Origin: Sarcodiotheca gaudichaudii
Taxonomy: Eukaryota > Rhodophyta > Florideophyceae > Gigartinales > Solieriaceae
Assembly (NCBI GenBank): GCA_032355985.1
Contig: JAUKVZ010000001.1
Coordinates: 806,001 to 870,000 of the forward strand
Direction of reading: 5' to 3'
DNA length: 64,000 bases
Under the pieces are notes generated by a model, which made no database searches, had not been told where the DNA came from, and saw only the letters and a list, made by a program, of their open reading frames with translations. A program made the translations under genes and the position numbers. Shown here one piece after another: positions 16,155 to 26,000 of the stretch; position 1 is the stretch's first letter, and each line of letters begins with the position of its first letter.

Positions 16155-18587
16155 TTCGTCGCGCTGTGCGATGCTCCAGCCTTCGGATTCGACGAGCGGC
16201 ATGGGGACGCCGTTCCATTGTTCCGGTCGACCGGCGTGTTCCCATGCGTAGATATCGCGCCAACCGATGATGGTGGCCGCATGATCGAGGAGGCGCCGGG
16301 CGAATGCTTCGGTGCTGACGGCGTCGCGGGCGTTTGCTGCGATTTCCCGGGATCGTGCATTGCGCCACTGCTCATCTTCAATGGCGCGCCGGAGTTGTTG
16401 TTCGCACGTCGGTTCATCAACGAAGAGCTGGTCTTTGAGGTCACCGAGGAGGCCGGTGACGTCGAATGGTCTTGAGACGAGGTGACGGTAGTACTCGCCG
16501 TGCCAGGGCCAGTCCTGGGCCGTTGTGATGTGATCGGTGAGTTCGAGCCCGAGCGCAGCGAAGAGCGATGTCAGATCCGCAGCGCGGCCGGTTTCGCCGG
16601 GGTCGTAGGTGCGATGGCCATCTTCATTGGCCGTGAAAGGTCGGTTGGTGTCGATGAGTTCGGCGCGTGAGAGGTTGATGGCGGGGACAAGTTGATCGCG
16701 GTGCAAGCGCATCATCGGCAGGCCGCCGGAGAAGGCGCACTCGAAGACGCGCTGGTGTGTGATGGTGATGGGATCGAGGTGAAGCTGGACGGCGGCGGAC
16801 TGGTAGCAGGCGCGCAGGTCTTCGCCGTGGTCGACGGGGCCCTTTGCGAATCGGCCAAGCGTCGGATGGTCTTCCCAGCCGCGGCCATAGATGTTGAGCG
16901 ACCAGTTGTTGCGTTCGGCGACCCTTGCCGCGAGCTCGAGTGATCGATGTCGGAAGCATCGTCCGGCGAGCGGTTCGAGGATGCGATGGACGAAGGATGA
17001 CAGTTCCTGCGGCGCGGGGGCGCGGCCGATGTGTTCGGTGAAGAGACGCTCGGCGTCGGGTTCGGCGCGATCGAGGATGGAAATCGTCGCGGCTTCTTCG
17101 ACGTAAGTTTCTGCAAGCTTCCGGGCGGCGCGAAGGAGCCGCTCCGTCGCGTCGGAGCGGCCGATTTCGTCGAGCAGGCGCTCGCACATCGCATCGACGG
17201 GTTCGGAGTGATTGCTGACGAAAGCGATATCGCAGGCGAAACGCTCGCGCCGTTCGTTGTCGATCGGGCCGGGATGGAACTTGCGGTTGCTTGCGGGCAC
17301 GCAGAAGGGCATGGCCGCTTCCTGGGCATAGCCAAAGCTGGTGATGAGCTCTGGCATCGTGTTGCCGGCGGTCAGGTCGAGCGCGGTCTGCGCGGCGCCG
17401 ACCTGCTCGGAGAGCAGATGCTGCATGGCGTCCTGGATCCAGCAGATGCATGGAATCTGCGGCGGTATGGCGCCGGCAAGCTGGGGACGCGTGTAGTTGA
17501 CGATGATCACGAGATCGACGGGCGCTTCGGCGAAGGCGCGCAGATAGGAAAGCTTGGTGATGAGGCTGGAGTCGTCAGATTCGGTGACGATGTCCACGTG
17601 ATGGCCCGCTTCGCGGTACTCAGCTGCAAGATCGTCAATGGAGTGGCGCGTGTAAGTCGAGTGGCGCGTGGTGCAGAGGACGATGCGCAGCGAGGCGTCA
17701 CCGGCGCTTGCTTCGGTGAGACGGGCGCGAGCTTTGAGAGGCGTCAGATCTTTGTGCAGTGACTCTGATCGCTCGACAAGGCGCTGAAGTTCGGCCCCCT
17801 GCTTTGACTTCGCCTGTTGCAGCGCGGCGCCGATGCGCCGGGCGGTGTCGATGGCGTGCGGATCGTGGGGCGGCGCGAGGATGCGCGCGGGAAGGCGCTG
17901 GTCAATGCGTTCGTCGAGCCAACGATTGAAGGACTGAAACGCGTCGGAACCAAGCAGCCAGGTGGTGGCGTCGTCGTTGATGACTTCGGTCAGATCGAAG
18001 AGGGAGAGCGCTTCGATCAGGGACGCGGGATCTTCGTGCACAATGATGAGGCGGCGTTTGAAGACGGGATTCTGCTCGGCCTCGCGCATGGCCTGCCGGA
18101 ACATGATGATCTGCTGAGGGGAGGAGAGGCCGGTGTGGATCAGCGGCGATTGCGGCTGGCCAGCTTCCTTGCGGATCGAAGGAATGAACTCGGCGGCCGG
18201 TGTGATGTAGTCGTGCAGGCGTCGCCATGTCGTGGGATCGGCGTCGCCCGGTTGCCGCAGGACGATGGCGCCGTCGGCGGCGATGAGCGCTTCGAGAGTC
18301 AGCGTTGATTCCGCGTGTGACTCAATCCACGCGCGAGCGGACTGGGCGCTGATGGCGCCGGTCGTGATAAGCGCTTCGAGATTTCGTTCGAGCAATTCGG
18401 CTCGTGCGTTTCGAGGAAGTTTGGCCGCGGGTGTATCACCCGGCTGTGTGGGCAGGGCAAGGGTGTTCAGTGCGGCGGTTCGCTTGGACTCGGAGGTTGA
18501 CTGCTCCTGCAGCGCAGCCCAGGCGCTTCGTGTCGATCCGGGAGCGACAGCGGGCGTGCGCTCGGCGCTCGCGGCGGGTGGGGCCAT
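16113..18587 (-). CDS. CgeB-like glycosyltransferase with long N-terminal extension
   Basis: 824 aa. The C-terminal part resembles CgeB/spore-maturation-type glycosyltransferases of the GT-B fold: IIVNYTRPQLAGAIPPQIPCICWIQDAM, a CDIAFVSNHSEP segment, LNIYGRGWEDHPTLGRFAKG, and the nucleotide-sugar region HLDPITITHQRVFECAFSGGLPM. The N-terminal 330 residues include a HSTYTRHSIDDLAAEYREAGH stretch typical of the acceptor-side GT-B domain and an upstream helical segment with no assignment. No membrane segment is present, so it is likely cytoplasmic and acts on a soluble or peripheral acceptor, for example a surface glycan or a glycoprotein. It overlaps the 3' end of the FkbM-like gene by 42 nt. 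Donor and acceptor are unknown. Confidence 0.72.
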   Translation of the reverse strand: MAPPAASAERTPAVAPGSTRSAWAALQEQSTSESKRTAALNTLALPTQPGDTPAAKLPRNARAELLERNLEALITTGAISAQSARAWIESHAESTLTLEALIAADGAIVLRQPGDADPTTWRRLHDYITPAAEFIPSIRKEAGQPQSPLIHTGLSSPQQIIMFRQAMREAEQNPVFKRRLIIVHEDPASLIEALSLFDLTEVINDDATTWLLGSDAFQSFNRWLDERIDQRLPARILAPPHDPHAIDTARRIGAALQQAKSKQGAELQRLVERSESLHKDLTPLKARARLTEASAGDASLRIVLCTTRHSTYTRHSIDDLAAEYREAGHHVDIVTESDDSSLITKLSYLRAFAEAPVDLVIIVNYTRPQLAGAIPPQIPCICWIQDAMQHLLSEQVGAAQTALDLTAGNTMPELITSFGYAQEAAMPFCVPASNRKFHPGPIDNERRERFACDIAFVSNHSEPVDAMCERLLDEIGRSDATERLLRAARKLAETYVEEAATISILDRAEPDAERLFTEHIGRAPAPQELSSFVHRILEPLAGRCFRHRSLELAARVAERNNWSLNIYGRGWEDHPTLGRFAKGPVDHGEDLRACYQSAAVQLHLDPITITHQRVFECAFSGGLPMMRLHRDQLVPAINLSRAELIDTNRPFTANEDGHRTYDPGETGRAADLTSLFAALGLELTDHITTAQDWPWHGEYYRHLVSRPFDVTGLLGDLKDQLFVDEPTCEQQLRRAIEDEQWRNARSREIAANARDAVSTEAFARRLLDHAATIIGWRDIYAWEHAGRPEQWNGVPMPLVESEGWSIAQRDELVRAHFSKLFDHA

Positions 18588-18644
18588 AGAGAGTGTTTCG
18601 GGCGGCGGGAATGGGGCCCTTGAAACATCTGATGGCGGAGGCGA

Positions 18645-20606
18645 TTAGTCGAAGTCGCTTGCCTTGGCGGGCGGGACCTGGATCTCGTGGGCTTCGCCGG
18701 CGCCGCGGGGCGTGCGTATCTCCTCGACGAGCTGCTGGATCTCGGCGGGCGGCGGCTTGGTGAGGCGACTGACGGTCAGTGCGATGGCGAAGTTGATGAG
18801 CATGCCGATCGTCCCGATGCCTTCGGGGGAGATGCCGAAGAGCCAGTAGTCGGTCTTGCTTTTGCCCGTCGACCAGCCGGAGATGGCGCTGAGGAGGCCA
18901 TCGAGGATGGAGAACTTGTAGAGCAGAATGTAGAGGCCGGTGAATGAGATGCCGACGATCATGCCGAGGATGACGCCCTCGCGATTGGCGCGTTTGTCGA
19001 AGACGCCGAGGATGATCGCGGGGAAGAAGCTCGATGCGGCGAGGCCGAAGGCAAGCGCGACTATGGCGGCGACATAGTCGGGCGGATAGATGCCGATGAG
19101 GCCAGCGAGCACGACGCCGAAGGCCGCGGCGATGCGCGCCGCCCACAACTCCTGTTTCTCCGTGATGGTGGGCACGAAGACGCGCTTGAGTAGATCGTGA
19201 CTGACGGCAGTTGAGATGACGAGGAGCAGTCCTGCGGCGGTGGAGAGCGCGGCGGCAAGCCCCCCTGCCGCGACGAGTCCGACGACCCAATTTGGAAGTC
19301 GGGCGATCTGCGGGTTTGCGAGGACCATGATGTCGCGATCGACGAAGAGTTCGTTTGCGCCGGATGAGGGTTCGTTGGTGATGAGTCGCTGGCCGTGCGG
19401 GCCGCGCGCTTCGGCGGATTCGTCGTCGGCGCTCGTTGTGAACGAAGGTTTGCCGTCAAATGGCGCGCCGGCGCGATACTGGATGCGCCCGTCGTTGTTC
19501 TTATCGACCCAGGCGAGCAGATCGATGTCTTCCCAGCTTGCGAACCACTCGGGCGCGATGGCGGCGGTCTCCGGATCAGCGCCGGCGTCGATGGCGGCCT
19601 GGCGGGAATAGAAGGCCCCGTTGGTCGTATCGATGAGGTTGGTGCGCGCAAAGGCGCCGACGGCGGGCGCGGTGGTGTAGAGGATGGCGATGAAGAGAAG
19701 CGCCCAGAATGCGGACATGCGCGCATCGCGTACGCGAGGGACCGTGTAAAAGCGGATGATGACGTGGGGCAGTCCGGCGGTGCCAACCATGAGAGCCATG
19801 GTGATCATGAAGAGATCGATGGTGGTCTTGCTGCCGTCGGTGTAGCGATTGAAGCCGAGTTCGACGTTCAGGCGATCGAGGGCTTCAAGCAGAGCGACGC
19901 CACCGGTCGTGACGCCCTCATTGACGACGGGGTTTTCGGCGATGCGCGAGCCGACTTCGCCGCCGAGATCCCCGACGAAGCCTGCCTGCGGCACAAAGGC
20001 GCCGGTGAGCATGATCGAGATGAAGATCGCCGGGACCATGTAGGCGAAGATGAGGACGCAGTACTGGGCGACCTGTGTGTAGGTGATGCCCTTCATGCCG
20101 CCGAGGACGGCGTAGATGAAGACGATGCCCATGCCAATGATGACGCCGAGGTTGATTGGCACGTTGAGGAATTGGCTGAAGACGACGCCGACGCCGCGCA
20201 TCTGGCCGGAGACGTAGGTGAAGCTGACAAAGAGCGCGCAGATGACGGCGACGATGCGGCCGAACTGGGAGTAATAGCGATCGCCAACGAAGTCGGGCAC
20301 GGTGTACTTGCCGAACTTGCGCAGGTAGGGCGCGAGAAGAAGGGCGAGGAGGACGTAGCCGCCGGTCCAGCCCATGAGATAGACGGAGCCGTCGTATCCC
20401 TGGAATGAGATGATGCCGGCCATGGAGATGAAGGAGGCGGCGCTCATCCAGTCTGCGGCTGTCGCGGCGCCATTGGCGAGTGGATGCACACCGGCGCCTG
20501 CGACGTAGAACTCGCTGGATGAGCCGGCGCGTGACCAGATGGCGATGCCGATGTAGATCGCAAAGGTGACGCCGACGATGATGAAGGTCCAGGCTGACTG
20601 ATCCAT
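18645..20606 (-). CDS. Sodium:solute symporter, large subunit (SSS family, VC_2705/acetate-permease-like)
   Basis: 653 aa. About 12-13 hydrophobic segments are visible, starting with WTFIIVGVTFAIYIGIAIW and ending with NFAIALTV. Conserved SSS features include ADWMSAASFISMAGIISFQGYDG, GGYVLLALLLAPYLRKFG, and the LSTAAGLLLVISTAVSHDL sodium-site helix. A hydrophilic insertion between membrane segments (about residues 320-440) carries an EF-hand-like DKNNDGRIQY and an FVDRDIMVLANPQIARLPNWV region, as in the subgroup that pairs with a small DUF4212 subunit. That small subunit is encoded immediately upstream with an ATGA overlap. Related transporters carry acetate or other short-chain carboxylates with sodium; the substrate here is not known. 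A downstream aldehyde dehydrogenase is not adjacent on the transcript: it lies upstream of the small subunit. Confidence 0.9.
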   Translation of the reverse strand: MDQSAWTFIIVGVTFAIYIGIAIWSRAGSSSEFYVAGAGVHPLANGAATAADWMSAASFISMAGIISFQGYDGSVYLMGWTGGYVLLALLLAPYLRKFGKYTVPDFVGDRYYSQFGRIVAVICALFVSFTYVSGQMRGVGVVFSQFLNVPINLGVIIGMGIVFIYAVLGGMKGITYTQVAQYCVLIFAYMVPAIFISIMLTGAFVPQAGFVGDLGGEVGSRIAENPVVNEGVTTGGVALLEALDRLNVELGFNRYTDGSKTTIDLFMITMALMVGTAGLPHVIIRFYTVPRVRDARMSAFWALLFIAILYTTAPAVGAFARTNLIDTTNGAFYSRQAAIDAGADPETAAIAPEWFASWEDIDLLAWVDKNNDGRIQYRAGAPFDGKPSFTTSADDESAEARGPHGQRLITNEPSSGANELFVDRDIMVLANPQIARLPNWVVGLVAAGGLAAALSTAAGLLLVISTAVSHDLLKRVFVPTITEKQELWAARIAAAFGVVLAGLIGIYPPDYVAAIVALAFGLAASSFFPAIILGVFDKRANREGVILGMIVGISFTGLYILLYKFSILDGLLSAISGWSTGKSKTDYWLFGISPEGIGTIGMLINFAIALTVSRLTKPPPAEIQQLVEEIRTPRGAGEAHEIQVPPAKASDFD

Positions 20607-20899
20607 CAGCCGGCCCCTTCCTTTTCATCGACATCGAAGCGTCGATCGAGTCGCAGCATCAGCCAGACGTAAATCGCGATGAGGGCGACGAACACGTAGA
20701 TGCTCCCCTGCTGGGCGAACCAGAAGCCGAGGCCGGCGCCGCCGATGTGGATGGCGTCGAGCTGGTCCTTGAAGAGGATGCCGGCGCCGAAGGAAACGGT
20801 GAACCAGACGGCGAGCAGGATGAGCACGTAGCGGATGTTGGCGCGCCAGTAGCTTTGTGCGTTCGTGCGCGTGGCTTTGGGCGTCGTCTCGTCGGGCAT
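20606..20899 (-). CDS. DUF4212 small subunit of sodium:solute symporter
   Basis: 97 aa from the ATG at 20899 (AAGGAAG just upstream). Two hydrophobic segments are visible: YVLILLAVWFTVSFGAGILF (about 24-43) and FWFAQQGSIYVFVALIAIYVW (about 59-80). The charged N-terminus (TNAQSYWRANIRY) and the IGGAGLGFWFAQQGSIYVF motif identify the DUF4212 family, which is found as a partner of VC_2705-type SSS symporters. The stop overlaps the start of the large subunit by 4 nt (ATGA), strong evidence for coupled translation and a two-subunit complex. Its role in transport is not known. Confidence 0.92.
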   Translation of the reverse strand: MPDETTPKATRTNAQSYWRANIRYVLILLAVWFTVSFGAGILFKDQLDAIHIGGAGLGFWFAQQGSIYVFVALIAIYVWLMLRLDRRFDVDEKEGAG

Positions 20900-20983
20900 C
20901 GAAGCTTCCTTTTCGGAAGTGTGCGAATGCGTGAGGGATCGGCCCCGGCGGCGAGAGATCATGACAAAAGCGGGTATGCCGCG

Positions 20984-22429
20984 TCAGGATCGAGGATCGC
21001 GCGTTCGCATGACGACGAGCTTTTCGATCTGCATGTCCTTCATGGTGTACTGGATGCCGCCGACGCCGAGTCCGGAGAGCTGGTGGCCGCCGAAGGGCAT
21101 CCAGTCGACGCGGAATGCGGTGTGATCATTGATCATGACGGCTGCCGCGTTGAGTCGTCTGGCGCAGTGGGCGGCGACATCGATATCGCGCGTCATGACG
21201 GCGGCCTGGAAGGCGTAGGGCAGCGCATTGGCGCGATTGACGCCTTCGTCGATGGAGTCCACGGAATACACGCAGACGACGGGGCCGAAGGCTTCTTCGG
21301 TGCTGACGCGCACATCATCGGGCGGATCGAGAAGAACAGTGGGCTTGTAGCAGGTTTCGGAGATGGGTTCGCCGCCGCAGAGCGCTGTTGCGCCCTTGTC
21401 GATGGCTTCGGTCACCCATTCGTCAACGCGCTGGACTTCGCCGGGGCGAATGAGCGGTCCGACCGTTGTGTCCGGCGATGTGGGATCGCCGACGATCTGG
21501 TCGTTTGCCGCGGCAGCGAGGCGATCGGCGAGCTTCTTTGCAACAGCCTGCTCGGCAAAGATGCGCTGGACGGAGACACACACCTGTCCGGCGTGATAGA
21601 AGCCGCCGCGGGCGAGCAGTGGGACTGCGTCATCGAGATCGGCGTCTTGAGCGAAGATGACGGGCGCGACGCCGCCGTGCTCGAGTGCGCAGCGGGCGCC
21701 CGGGGCGAGCTGGCTTCTCAACTTCCAGCCAACTTTCTGGCTTCCGATGAAGGAGAAGAAGCGAACGCGATTGTCGCCGGCGAGGGCTGCTGCCGTATCG
21801 TGGGTATCCGTGTTGAGCGCCTGGCACCAGCCATCGGGTAGACCTGCTTCGCGCAGGATGTTGACGACGCTGTAGCAGGAAATGGGCGTCGCTTCGGCGG
21901 GCTTGATGATGACGGGGCAGCCGGTGGCGATCGCGGGGCAGACCTGATGGATGATGAGATTGATCGGATGATTGAAGGCGCTGAAGGCGACGACAACGCC
22001 GATGGGCTGGTGTGTGGTGAAGGCGAAGCGATTGGCGGAGGAGGCGTTGAGATTCATGGGAATCTCGCTGCCGTGCTGCGTGCGCAGGACCTCGATGCAG
22101 GATCGAACGCCATCGAGGGCGCGATCTGCTTCGACGCGGGAATCGATGAGGGGTTTGCCGCCTTCGCGGGCGGCTTCGAGGGCGAGGTCGTCGCGGCGTT
22201 CGGTGAGGATGTCGGCGGCGCGCGAGAGGATCGAGATACGTTCATCTGCGGGCAGGAGCGCATCGGGATTGCGCGCGAGGCGATCGGCCGTGTCCAACGC
22301 ATGCTTGACGCCCTTCACTCCGACGCGTCCGATGGTGGCGATCGGTTGACGATCGAATGGGGCTCGTATCTCCTCCCGGTCGCCCTCCGGATTGACCCCG
22401 GGAGCGATGGGATTGATTTCATGGGGCAC
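20984..22429 (-). CDS. NAD(P)-dependent aldehyde dehydrogenase family protein
   Basis: 481 aa, the usual length for soluble ALDH. Conserved motifs: PIGVVVAFSAFNHPINLIIHQVCPAIATGCPVIIKPAEATP (seen as PIGVVVAFSAFNHP and later parts), FIGSQKVGWKL, the general base Glu in ALEHGG, the catalytic Cys in HAGQVCVSVQR, and EEAFGPVVCVYSVDS. It oxidises an aldehyde to the acid or acyl-CoA. The LEHGG in place of LELGG and the HAGQVCVSVQR loop resemble ALDHs acting on small phospho- or hydroxy-aldehydes, but substrate is not assignable. It lies 84 bp upstream of the symporter small subunit in the same direction, so co-transcription and use of a transported carbon source are possible. Confidence 0.88.
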   Translation of the reverse strand: MPHEINPIAPGVNPEGDREEIRAPFDRQPIATIGRVGVKGVKHALDTADRLARNPDALLPADERISILSRAADILTERRDDLALEAAREGGKPLIDSRVEADRALDGVRSCIEVLRTQHGSEIPMNLNASSANRFAFTTHQPIGVVVAFSAFNHPINLIIHQVCPAIATGCPVIIKPAEATPISCYSVVNILREAGLPDGWCQALNTDTHDTAAALAGDNRVRFFSFIGSQKVGWKLRSQLAPGARCALEHGGVAPVIFAQDADLDDAVPLLARGGFYHAGQVCVSVQRIFAEQAVAKKLADRLAAAANDQIVGDPTSPDTTVGPLIRPGEVQRVDEWVTEAIDKGATALCGGEPISETCYKPTVLLDPPDDVRVSTEEAFGPVVCVYSVDSIDEGVNRANALPYAFQAAVMTRDIDVAAHCARRLNAAAVMINDHTAFRVDWMPFGGHQLSGLGVGGIQYTMKDMQIEKLVVMRTRDPRS

Positions 22430-22557
22430 GCTGCGCTCCTCTGCGAATCTTTGTCCGGTCTCGGTGAAATGCGGAGATCATTCTACGATGATCGCGCTGG
22501 AGATCGACGGCGCGCTGATTTCAGCTGTTCGCGCCGGGCGCTTGAGGAGGTCGATTC

Positions 22558-23016
22558 TTGACCACATTCACATTGGTCATACTTATTCAGTCCTTCGCGA
22601 CATGGTTCATGACAGGGCTGATCTGGTTTGTCCAGATCGTGCATTATCCGCTCATGTCAAAGGTGGATGCGGCCAAGTGGATTGACTTCGAAGCTGCGCA
22701 CATGCGGCGAACGACGTGGGTGGTCGGTCCCGCAATGCTCATCGAGGCTGCGTTCGTTGTGATGGCGCTCGGGATGGCATCATTCGGATTCGGAGGACCT
22801 GATGGGGGCGCCGAAAAGGCGCTTCTCTGGATCGGAGCCGCTCTTCTGGGAGTGATCTGGCTCTCGACGTATCTGCTGCAGGTTCCGATGCATCAGCTCT
22901 TGAGGCGCGGATTTGACGAACAGGCTCATCGCCGCCTGGTGCGGACGAATTGGATTCGATGCGCCGCGTGGAGTCTTCGTTCGCTGCTCGTTATTCCGTT
23001 GCTGATTCTGAACTGA
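22558..23016 (+). CDS. Small multi-pass membrane protein, unknown function
   Basis: 152 aa with a TTG start at 22558; GAGGAGG lies 7 nt upstream, so the start is well supported. Four hydrophobic segments are visible: FTLVILIQSFATWFMTGLIW, VVGPAMLIEAAFVVMALGMA, ALLWIGAALLGVIWLSTYLL and WSLRSLLVIPLLIL. Conserved-looking features are WFVQIVHYPL after the first span, the charged loop FEAAHMRRTTWVVGP, and QVPMHQLLRRGFDEQAHRRLVRTNWIR before the last. This layout resembles small DUF-type integral membrane proteins found widely in Bacteroidota and Planctomycetota; no activity is known to me. It is divergent from the aldehyde dehydrogenase gene and converges on the G8-protein gene with 5 bp between. 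Confidence 0.75.
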   Translation: MTTFTLVILIQSFATWFMTGLIWFVQIVHYPLMSKVDAAKWIDFEAAHMRRTTWVVGPAMLIEAAFVVMALGMASFGFGGPDGGAEKALLWIGAALLGVIWLSTYLLQVPMHQLLRRGFDEQAHRRLVRTNWIRCAAWSLRSLLVIPLLILN

Positions 23017-23021
23017 AGACG

Positions 23022-26000
23022 TTACGGACAGGCGCCCCATGCGCTCAGAACGGTTGCGATGTCTGCCGCATCGACGACGCTGTCGCCTGTGACATCGGCC
23101 TTGCCTCCGATGCCCCAGTTGCCGAGCACGATGGAGAGATCAAGCGCGTTGACGACGCCGTCGCCATTGATGTCGCTCATGCATGCGGGCGAACCGATGA
23201 GCGAGACGTTGTCGACCATGGCGTAGTCGTTGGGCAGTTCGTTCGTGACGCCGTAGCCGGAGAAACCGATGTAGAGGTACTGGTAGCCATCGGGGCCGAG
23301 ATCGATCTGGCGCTGGATGGTCCGGAGCGGAACATCGCCGACGAACTGCTCTTCGTAGAGCTGCGTGATCTCGACGGGGATGGCGCTGTAATACTCGGGG
23401 TACGCGCCGGAGTGATCGGAGCCGAACTCGCCGTTGATGCCGAAGACGCGAACCGTGACGCTGTTGATCTCCGATGGATGGGAGCCATCTTCGGCGTCAA
23501 ATGATGCGAAGTCGAAGCTGAGTGTGTGGTTATCGCGATGGGCAAAGTCGTCGTAGACGGCCTGAGCGATCGAAGAGAATCGATATTGCCCGGAGAGGCG
23601 CGCGTGGCCTGCATCAAGTGTGGCGCGAGCGTCGAACCAGCCGGTGCTCGCTTCGGCGCTGGTGAGGGCGTAGATGCCGCCTTCGAACCCGGGCGCATTG
23701 AAGGCGCCATCGAGGAAGACTTCATCAGACGGGATCGAGGGTGGATTGACCTGCATGGTGATCGAATCCGTCAGGCCCTGGTGATCCCACACGGTGAGCG
23801 TGATGGGCGTTGACTGGGCACGCGGCAGGCGCGCTGTGATGCGCTCGCCGAACTGGTCGGGCTGGCCATCGTCATCGAGATCCCATGCGTACGCCACGAT
23901 GTCGTTGGGATCGTTGACCGCGACGACATCAAACTGGTTGGCGGCGCCGGAGGGTGTGTCCGGATCGTAGGAAGGCATGCCGCTGAGCTGGACGACGCCG
24001 ATGGGGCCGAGCGCTTCGACAGCGAAGTTCGCCACCGGCGGCATATTGCCGGGCGCGTGCTCGAAGTCGCCGCCTTCAATGGCGAGGAAGTTGGCGAAGG
24101 GCTGGGGATCGGTGAAGCCGTTCTGGCGGCGGAAGAAGTGATGATCGTTGCCGGCCATGTGCAGATCGACGAATGATGACGCTCGCAGCGGCAGGCCATC
24201 GGCGCCTTCAGCGCCTGTGCCGACACCGTTGTCGAGCTCGTTGATCTGTCCTTCGAGGGGTGTGCGCAGGCCGTAGCGCCAGCCTTCGATGATGACGTTT
24301 TCGATGTGCAGGCGTTTGGCGGGGCCGTTCATGCCGATGCCGTAGCCGCGGCCTTCGCCATTGATGCCGAGGCTGACCTGCGGCTTGTCGTCGACGGCGG
24401 GCGTCGCAAGGTCAGAGGAGGCGACGAGACCGTCGACGAGGTCGATCTGTGAGGAGTACTGCATGTGCACGCCCTGGCCGTAGATGTTCCAGAACGTGAA
24501 GTTGTCGATGGTTGAGCGCTCGCGATGGGCGATGTTGTCGCAGGGGCAGGTGAAGCCGATCCATTCGCCCTGGTTGCGCATGTGGCCCCAGGTGATGAGC
24601 CCGAAGTCGGAGTTGGAGACTTCGAAGCCGGAAAAAGTGTGCATCGGCGTATGGGAGACATCGATCACGTCGCCGCCATTGGTGATGATGTGCTGGACAT
24701 CGGGGCGCAGGTGCTCGCGGGGGATGACCTGCTGGTCGCGCTGGTTTCCGAGACCGTCGACCTGGCTGAAGATCTGGGCGCCGCCCCCTGCTGCGCTGAC
24801 GGCGATGTTGTCTTCGAAGTCGACCTGGCTGGCGCCCTGGATCCAGTAGCCCTCGCCATTGAAGCCGAAGTCGAAGCGCGCGACGCGGCCGGCGCCTTCG
24901 CCGAAGGGCTCGACGGTCATTTCAGGGTTGGCGTCGCCGGTTGATTTGATGGAGATGTTGCGTCTCCATGCGCCGATTTCATTGCCCGCTTCCTGTACGA
25001 AGGCTGCGCCGAGGATGTCGAAGGCGACGTTGTCTTCGAAGATGGCGTAAGAGTCGTGATGGACGAATCCCCAGCCGGGGCTGCCCCAGACGACGTTGCC
25101 GGTGACTTGTGCAGGCGTCGCCGTGGCAAGCGGGACGGGCTGGTTGTTGCGAGGCAGATTGCGATGGAGATGCAGGGCGTAGCGGCCGCGTTGATTGGCG
25201 CCTGCGCCGGGAGAGCCATCGAGATTCGTACCGGGCTCATCGACGAGTTTGTCTTTGAAGGAGCGTCCGAAGTCGAGGAATGCGGCGTTGCGGATGATGG
25301 CGTCGGGGTTGTGCATGACCATGAGATGGCCGCGCTGGAAGTTGGCGGGATCGACGGGTGACTCGCCGCCACCGGGGAAGGCGATAGGCGGTGCGCTTGC
25401 CTGCGGCGACGCGGGATCAAGCTCCGACCTGAACGTAATGTTGCGCGAGAGATTGGCGACGTAGAGATTCAGATCGCCGGGATCGAAGTGGGCGCCATCG
25501 GGGCGGCGATGATCAAAGCGCAGGCCGGCGCCGGTGGCGTCAGTGGTGAAAAAGACCTGCGTTCCCTTGACGCCGGTGATGGTCAGGACTTCATCGTGAA
25601 AGCGCGTGTCGTCGGCGTTGTCGCCTTTTTCGTCGAAGAACGTGCCTGCGAGAACGAGTTTGTCGCCTGCGCTCCAGCCGTTCGGTGGATCGACGAGCGT
25701 GAGGGATGTGGCGCCGGCGAGCGGGTCGATGGCCACGCGTGCGAAGTCCGTTTTGTCGGCGCCGACGACGCGGGTGGATCCGTGCGGGATGAAGCCGCGT
25801 CCGACCTGGCCGGGATCGCGGGTCAGATCCATGGGATCGTCTGCGATGATGATGATCTCGGCGCTGTATTCAGCGGGCAGCGGCGCGGCGTCGTCGCCGA
25901 TGGTAATCAGTCCGGCGGGCGCGCTAAAGAGCGTGTCGACGAAGAGGCGCGTGTCGCTATCAATCGCCCAACGCAGCTCGCCATCGACGCGGAGATAGCG

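Noticed and set aside
19395-20408. 337-aa plus-strand open frame rich in Asp, Glu and Ala
   Set aside because: Lies antisense to a symporter with clear membrane segments and motifs.
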